NCBI GenBank assembly: GCA_014380985.1
Contig: JACMIU010000436.1
Span: 1 to 10,314 of the forward strand
Source: Armatimonadota bacterium
GTDB lineage: Bacteria; Armatimonadota; Armatimonadia; Armatimonadales; Armatimonadaceae
Direction of reading: 5' to 3'
DNA length: 10,314 bases
A model generated the notes under the pieces. The model was given only the letters and a program-made list of their open reading frames with translations. It ran no database searches and was not told the DNA's origin. Both the position numbers and the translations under genes were made by a program. Of this stretch, positions 6,070 to 10,314 are shown piece after piece; within the stretch, counting starts at the first letter, position 1; each line of letters opens with the position of its first letter.

Positions 6070-7842
6070 GTGATTCCGTGAGCCCCGCCGCCGACCCAAC
6101 TAAGTTACCGGTTTCGGTGTGAAGGCGTCCGGGGTTGCCGAGGCAAATCGCCATCGCCCACGCTTCGCTTTGGGCGCGAAACTCGGCGAGTGCTTCCTCG
6201 TAGCGGCGTCGTAGTCGTCGTGTTCATAGGCGACGGTTCCCAGTTCGAGTAGGGCGTTCGCGGTGTAGTAACGGTCGCCGATTTCGCGGTGCAGCCGGAG
6301 CGCGGTTTCGAGATGGGTTTGCGCTTCCTTGACCCGCGCCACGCGAACGAGTCCACTGCCGACGAAATGATGCGCTTGCGCGGTTGCCCGCTTGTCGCCG
6401 AGCGGTTCCGCAAGCCGCAGTGCTTTTTCGCAAAAGCGCAACGATTCGGCGTTGTTGCCCTTCATTTCGTACACCGTGCTGAATCCGAGCAGCAGGCGTG
6501 ATTCGCACAGGGCATCTCCTGCCGTCTGGTAGAGGGTTCGCGCCCGCTCCGTTAGTTCGAGAACGCGGGGGATGTCGTTATCCTTGTACAGAACGCACGA
6601 CGCGATGCCATGCAACACCCTGCCGGTCGCCAGCGTATCGCCGAGCGACTCGGACAGGGCAAAGGCGGTTTCGTGATGCGCTTGTGACGCGGCGTAATCG
6701 TTGACGTTGTAGGCAAGCGAACCGGCGCAGTGGTTCGCTTCCCGCAGTAAAGCGGATTCTATGAGGACGGCTTGCGCCAGCGCGTTTGCCATGCGGTCGT
6801 AGGCTTCGCGGCTATGCCCCCGCGCTTCCCAAAACGGCTTGAGTGCGACGCAAAGACGCAGGGTGCTTTCGGCATCGCGCTTTGCGAAGTCAAGCGCGGC
6901 GCGGAAGTTCGGCAGGGCTTCGCCGAGCGAATGAAGCGCGAAGCCTACGGCGGGCGCGCAGTGGCGTTCGCCGGTTCCATTCCCAACGCGACCCCGACGC
7001 GCCGCGACAACCCGGCGGCTTCGGTGGCATCGGACAGTGAGACGAAACGCACCGTTTTTGTACCGCGCACTTCTTCCAGCGACTGCGTGACAAAGCGCGT
7101 TTTGCCCACTCCCCGGTTCCGGTCACGGTAATCAGGCGGTTGGTGGCGTCCATCAAAAGCGCGGCAAGGGTTTCGCGTTCGGTTTCGCGCCCGATGTACC
7201 GGGTGAGGTAAACCGGCAACCGTTCGCGGGGGTCACGCGGGGCGGGCGGCAATGTTATCGCCGGGGACGGCTCCGCGACCGCGACACGCCCCGACTGCGC
7301 CAGCCGGTCGTGCGCGTCGGTCAACCGTTCACGCTCCCGCAGCACCCAATCGTCGTAAAATGTGGGAGGCAGCTCCCCTGCCGCGAACAGTTGCCGCACC
7401 GTTTCCGTGTCTCCGCGCCGTGCCGCCCGCTCGAACGCCGCAACACCGGTGGTCACGGCGTCCGCGCAAAGCGTCACCGAGTCGCGGGTTGCCAGCAGTA
7501 TTGTGCCGGTCGGGGTTCCGGTCGGTTCCAACACCCGGCGCAAAGCGGCAAGGGCGACGCGAAGCGAACGGCGACCGTCCTCAAGCGCGGCATCCTCCCA
7601 AAGTCGGTCAATCAGCACCTCAGGGCGAGAAGCGCGAGAAGTACCGCCGCTTTCTGCGTGGAAAAGCGGCGTACCGGTAGCTCAACGTCCTCGGCGAAGC
7701 GCACCGTCACCTCGCCAAAAAGTTGAATATGGATTTTCCCGCGCTCATACGTACATTTTAACACCGAAACGCTTCTTTTTCTGCCGCGCACATTATCTGT
7801 TTCAAAAAAAACGAATACCGGGTATGCTACGCTTACGCCCAC
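6050..7842 (-). pseudogene. decayed BTAD/NTPase/TPR (AfsR/SARP-like) regulator
   Basis: Intact relatives are large signal-responsive regulators: a winged-helix and BTAD domain, an NTPase switch and TPR repeats. Here the protein is spread over five frame segments. (a) 7842-7621: IHIQLFGEVTVRF to LLALLAL, the start of the winged helix; a GTG at 7764 is the likeliest original start. (b) 7621-7110: EVLIDRLWEDAALEDGRRSLRVALAALRRVLE, BTAD-like FYDDWVLRERERL, then RYIGRETERETLAALL and LITVTGTG. (c) 7109-about 6952: VGKTRFVTQSLEEV to VALGMEPAN. (d) about 6951-6203: SLGEALPNFRAALDFAKRDA and a run of TPR units. (e) 6202-6050: YEEALAEFRAQSEAWAMAICL, more TPR. Between (c) and (d) most of the NTPase core, including Walker B, is missing. 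The ends of (a) and (d) also show frame changes. The gene is almost surely non-functional. The 1.8 kb holds no other convincing gene. Confidence 0.88.
7800..7828 (+). promoter_or_regulatory. possible promoter for the small protein gene
   Basis: TATGCT (7823-7828) is a fair -10 element, with TTTCAA (7800-7805) 17 bp upstream as a weak -35. It sits behind the 5' remnant of the divergent regulator and before AGGAGA at 7860-7865. Plausible only. Confidence 0.35.
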
Positions 7843-7876
7843 CGAATAAGAAAAAGGGCAGGAGAACTATTTTTTC

Positions 7877-8161
7877 ATGGCAACCTATCAAGTTCGTTAC
7901 TGGTTTGAAACCAGTTCCCGCGACAAGTCCGGCGAGCAAGTTTCGGAAATCATCGAGGCGGACACGCCGCACGCCGTCGCCAAGCGCGTCGAAGACTTCA
8001 TGTCGAAAATCTCGTTTGTGATTACGCCATCGTTCGGACCCGCCACCAACGGCATCGTGGTCATCAACACCTCCCATGTGCGGTATGTGGAAGTCATGCC
8101 GAGTACCACACCCGGCGCAACCCCGACCGGCTACGCGACCGAGACGATGGATTTGAAGTAG
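7877..8161 (+). CDS. small hypothetical protein, probably conserved
   Basis: A 94-residue soluble protein with no signal peptide or membrane segment. It reads as a compact alpha/beta fold: strand MATYQVRYWFETS (1-13), EQVSEIIEADTPHAVAKRVEDFM (20-42, strand then helix), SFVITPSF (46-53) and NGIVVINTSHVRYVEV (58-73). A low-complexity tail (74-94) rich in Thr, Pro and Gly follows. The pattern of one domain plus a loose tail suggests a real, folded protein, but I cannot assign it to a named family. AGGAGA lies 11-12 bp before the ATG. It precedes the TIGR03790-family gene by 40 bp with no terminator between, so the two are probably co-transcribed. The gene lies next to the decayed regulator, divergently, which may once have controlled it; that is speculation. 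Confidence 0.8.
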   Translation: MATYQVRYWFETSSRDKSGEQVSEIIEADTPHAVAKRVEDFMSKISFVITPSFGPATNGIVVINTSHVRYVEVMPSTTPGATPTGYATETMDLK

Positions 8162-8201
8162 AGCGGAAACGATTGTGCCGGTGCGGGGCGTAAACAATAG
8201 A

Positions 8202-9392
8202 ATGCCCAAAAGTAAACGCCGCTTCGCACCGTCGCTGATCGTGTTCTCGCTGGTGCTAATCGGCGCGGCGTGGACAGCTATCGGGGCGCCTCGCTCCCCC
8301 GCCCCGGTCACCGCCCCCGCCGCACTGGTCGCTACGCGGGGCAACGTCGCGCCCGACGACCCGCGCCGCGTTCTGATCGTTTACAACGCGCAGTCGCCGG
8401 AGTCGGAGGAACTCGCCCGCCGCTACGCGCAGGAGCGCAACGTTCCCGAAACCAACCTTGTCGGACTGCTCTGCCCCGATACCGATGAAATCCGCCGTTC
8501 CGAGTATGAAAGCACGATTCTGCCGTATATCCGCGAACGTGCCGCGAGTGACCCCCAAATCGCCTATATCGTGCTGATGCGCGGGATTCCGTTCCGGTTC
8601 CGCGACTGGGGCAACTTCGGCGGTTACGCGGTGGATTCGGTGCTGGCGACGTGCTTGATGACCCTGCCCCCGCCCGACGCGCCTAACGCGCCACTCGCCG
8701 GAATGGTGAAAGCCGCGCCGGAGCGACGCTTAGGCAATCCGTACTTCGGCGCGAACGAACGCTTTAGCCGCGAACGCTTCGGCGGAATGCTTCTCGTCTG
8801 CCGCTTAGACGGAACAACAGTCGCCGATGCGTTTCGCCCGGTGGAATCGGCGCGAAACGCGAAGCCGGTTTCTGGCATCTTCTACCTGCGCGATTCGTTT
8901 TGTATGAGCATGGCTCCCTGCAACGCCGTGCTAAACCAGAAATCGCTCGACACCGAGTACGTGACGCCCGCGAACAACCCGCTCGCCCCGCGCTACGAAG
9001 GGACGCAAGGCGCGTACATGGCGCACTGGGGCGCGGGTCCGCACGACACGCAGTATTCCGACGCCGAGTTTGGCAAATTGCGCTTTTCGCCGGGCGGGAT
9101 TTGCGATCTCACATGGTCGTCAAGCGCGATGCACCTGCGAAACCCGAAGGCAAAAGCGGGCATCAACCTGCTCACATCATATGCAGGCGCGGCGGGGGCG
9201 CACGGCTTTGTCTCGGAGCCGTACTGCGACTCGGTATCGCGTTCCGAAATCGTATTAGAGCGGTACACGCGGGGGCATAACATCGCCGAATCGTTCTACA
9301 TGGGATCGCCCTACCTGCACTGGAAAGACGTGGTGCTGGGCGATCCGCTTTGTGCGCCGTATGCCGACAAGCGCGAAGTAGCCGTACAATAA
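8202..9392 (+). CDS. TIGR03790-family exported protein
   Basis: A 396-residue protein of a family known only by sequence (TIGR03790), found mainly in planctomycetes, Armatimonadota, acidobacteria and relatives. The basic MPKSKRRF and hydrophobic 11-28 form a signal peptide or anchor. A Pro/Ala linker (30-50) follows, then the family core: RRVLIVYNAQSPESEELARRYAQERNVPETNLVGL (55-89), DEIRRSEYESTILPYIRERA (95-114), IAYIVLMRGIPFRF (120-133). A central part includes NPYFGANERF and LLVCRLDGTTVADAF. The end AGAHGFVSEPY (331-341) and YMGSPYLHWKDVVLGDPLCAPYAD (366-389) is typical of the family. The ATG at 8202 is preferred over a GTG at 8175, since it puts the basic residues at the start of the signal; neither has a strong ribosome-binding site. 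No function is established for the family. It is probably co-transcribed with the small protein upstream and ends at a hairpin. Confidence 0.88.
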   Translation: MPKSKRRFAPSLIVFSLVLIGAAWTAIGAPRSPAPVTAPAALVATRGNVAPDDPRRVLIVYNAQSPESEELARRYAQERNVPETNLVGLLCPDTDEIRRSEYESTILPYIRERAASDPQIAYIVLMRGIPFRFRDWGNFGGYAVDSVLATCLMTLPPPDAPNAPLAGMVKAAPERRLGNPYFGANERFSRERFGGMLLVCRLDGTTVADAFRPVESARNAKPVSGIFYLRDSFCMSMAPCNAVLNQKSLDTEYVTPANNPLAPRYEGTQGAYMAHWGAGPHDTQYSDAEFGKLRFSPGGICDLTWSSSAMHLRNPKAKAGINLLTSYAGAAGAHGFVSEPYCDSVSRSEIVLERYTRGHNIAESFYMGSPYLHWKDVVLGDPLCAPYADKREVAVQ

Positions 9393-9428
9393 ATAATCCC
9401 GCTTCCCACTTGGGCAGGCGGGATTATT
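9392..9428. terminator. shared hairpin between convergent genes
   Basis: AATAATCCCGC (9392-9402) pairs perfectly with GCGGGATTATT (9418-9428) around a 15-base loop. The arms end in A/T-rich sequence on both sides, so it can act as a terminator for both the TIGR03790 gene and the M50B-like gene. The left arm begins inside the TAA stop codon. Confidence 0.75.
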
Positions 9429-9445
9429 TGTGCATCTTGGCCGGT

Positions 9446-10204
9446 TTAACCGGTAGCCGAAGCACGGGCGTCGCGGAACGCGGGAACCAGCACCACGCGC
9501 CACAAGAGGAACGCCGCGACCGCGATCCACAGCACCGACCAGACTACCGCGGGTATCATCGTCATGGCTTGCATATTGCCCGCGTCGCTTTGCGTCACGC
9601 CGCTTGCCGACAACGAAAAGAGCGTATGCAGGTCGAACAGCGCGTTCAAAATACACTGCACACCGATAAACGACGCCGCGAATACCGCCGAGCGTTCGGG
9701 CATTTTCAGCCCGGCGAAAATCAGTCCGCCGCCAATCACCGCGCCCGCCCCGATGGTGAGCGGCAGGTTGGCAAGCGTGTCCAAGTTCGAGGCGCGGGCG
9801 AAGCAGAGCGTGAGCAACGCCACAATCGTGCCGGTTCCGAGGAGCAGATGCCGACCGGGAACGCCCCGGCGAAGCGCGGCAATCAGCAACGCCCCGAACA
9901 ACGTCGCGCCTAAGTAGCCCGCCGACGATGTGACGATGCCGATTCCGCCCGACGACCACGTGACGCCGGAGCCGTCGGGTCGAATCACCAAAGACGCGAC
10001 GTGTCCGCCGGTTAGAATCGCGGCTAAGGCGTGGCTACCCTCGTGGATAAACGTGACCAACAAGCGAATCGGGTAGGTCAGGAACGACAGATACGGCACG
10101 AAATACAGCCCCACCGTGATTAGCGCGGCGATAATCAGATGTTGCAAAGACCGCACACCGGGCAGGTTCGTATCACGGTCAACAGATGGCTTCGGGTAGG
10201 ACAT
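9446..10204 (-). CDS. M50B-like membrane metalloprotease-family protein
   Basis: A 252-residue polytopic membrane protein of the M50B-like (site-2-protease-related) group. The zinc motif HEGSH (H54, E55, H58) lies in a hydrophobic helix, FIHEGSHALAAILTGG (52-67). Other membrane segments are at about 22-40, 92-110, 120-135, 148-165, 173-190 and 218-240. The C-terminal helix NALFD (187-191) could supply the third zinc ligand through D191, and SDAGNMQAM (206-214) follows. Site-2 proteases cleave within membranes; many M50B-like proteins have no proven substrate, so the activity is uncertain. There is no PDZ domain. The ATG at 10204 has GGTGGAG about 13 bp upstream, a long spacing, and TATATT (plus 10226-10231) as a possible -10. 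It is convergent with the TIGR03790 gene and has no neighbour in the window on its own strand that explains its role. Confidence 0.85.
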   Translation of the reverse strand: MSYPKPSVDRDTNLPGVRSLQHLIIAALITVGLYFVPYLSFLTYPIRLLVTFIHEGSHALAAILTGGHVASLVIRPDGSGVTWSSGGIGIVTSSAGYLGATLFGALLIAALRRGVPGRHLLLGTGTIVALLTLCFARASNLDTLANLPLTIGAGAVIGGGLIFAGLKMPERSAVFAASFIGVQCILNALFDLHTLFSLSASGVTQSDAGNMQAMTMIPAVVWSVLWIAVAAFLLWRVVLVPAFRDARASATG

Positions 10205-10314
10205 GAAAATAGTTGCTCTCCACCTAATATATACCCGGTTTCGGCGACGCCCGGTTCCCGCCCCGGTCGCACCCGGTTAGAACAACGTCGGTTGCGTCGC
10301 CGCGCTTTGCCGTG

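Noticed and set aside
10277..10314. The possible 3' end of another minus-strand gene (ending QPTLF then TAA)
   Set aside because: Only about 12 codons are in the window. The ending is plausible but nothing confirms it, and the gap 10205-10276 shows only a possible -10 and ribosome-binding site for the M50B-like gene.
1..10314. CRISPR array, tRNA, rRNA, insertion sequence or prophage
   Set aside because: I saw no regularly spaced repeats, cloverleaf-like sequence, transposase motif, terminal inverted repeats or phage structural genes on either strand.

Overview
The window (about 58-60% G+C by eye) is bacterial chromosome with short intergenic gaps, clear Shine-Dalgarno sequences and several strong intrinsic terminators. 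Three things fit an Armatimonadota-like bacterium, or a relative such as a planctomycete: a TIGR03790-family secreted protein, a PEP-CTERM-like C-terminal sorting tail, and a decayed AfsR/SARP-style regulator with BTAD, NTPase and TPR parts. The lineage is an inference from gene content; there is no rRNA or marker gene to settle it.

Layout, left to right. (1) 2-1188: the 3' end of an ArsR-type winged-helix regulator, then a complete NADP-type short-chain dehydrogenase, closed by a textbook terminator. (2) 1326-2869, + strand: a secreted, methionine-rich fasciclin (FAS1) protein, then a thiol peroxidase (Tpx), separated by two hairpins of which the second looks like a terminator sitting just before the tpx ribosome-binding site. 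(3) 2893-4892, - strand: a tightly coupled operon of an ECF sigma factor, a zinc-finger (HX3CX2C) anti-sigma factor and a membrane NfeD protein; stop and start codons overlap or lie 3 bp apart. (4) 5011-5818, + strand: a near-consensus sigma-70 promoter, an exported CsgG/LpoB-like protein and a terminator; the promoter spacer lies in the second copy of an imperfect direct repeat. (5) 5845-7842, - strand: a gene graveyard. A BTAD/NTPase/TPR regulator can be followed through five reading-frame segments, with its P-loop frameshifted and most of the NTPase core missing, and its 3' end runs into the remnant of a PEP-CTERM protein. (6) 7877-9428, + strand: a small conserved-looking hypothetical protein and the TIGR03790-family exported protein, probably co-transcribed. 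(7) 9446-10204, - strand: a multipass M50B-like metalloprotease-family membrane protein, convergent with the previous gene across a shared hairpin.

Much of the intact content concerns the cell envelope and stress: FAS1 plus Tpx, ECF sigma/anti-sigma/NfeD, the exported CsgG/LpoB-like protein and the M50B-like membrane protein. I see no CRISPR array, tRNA, rRNA, insertion sequence or prophage gene. The least ordinary parts are the multiply broken regulator, the uncharacterised N-terminal half of the FAS1 protein, and the repeat around the 5011-5039 promoter.
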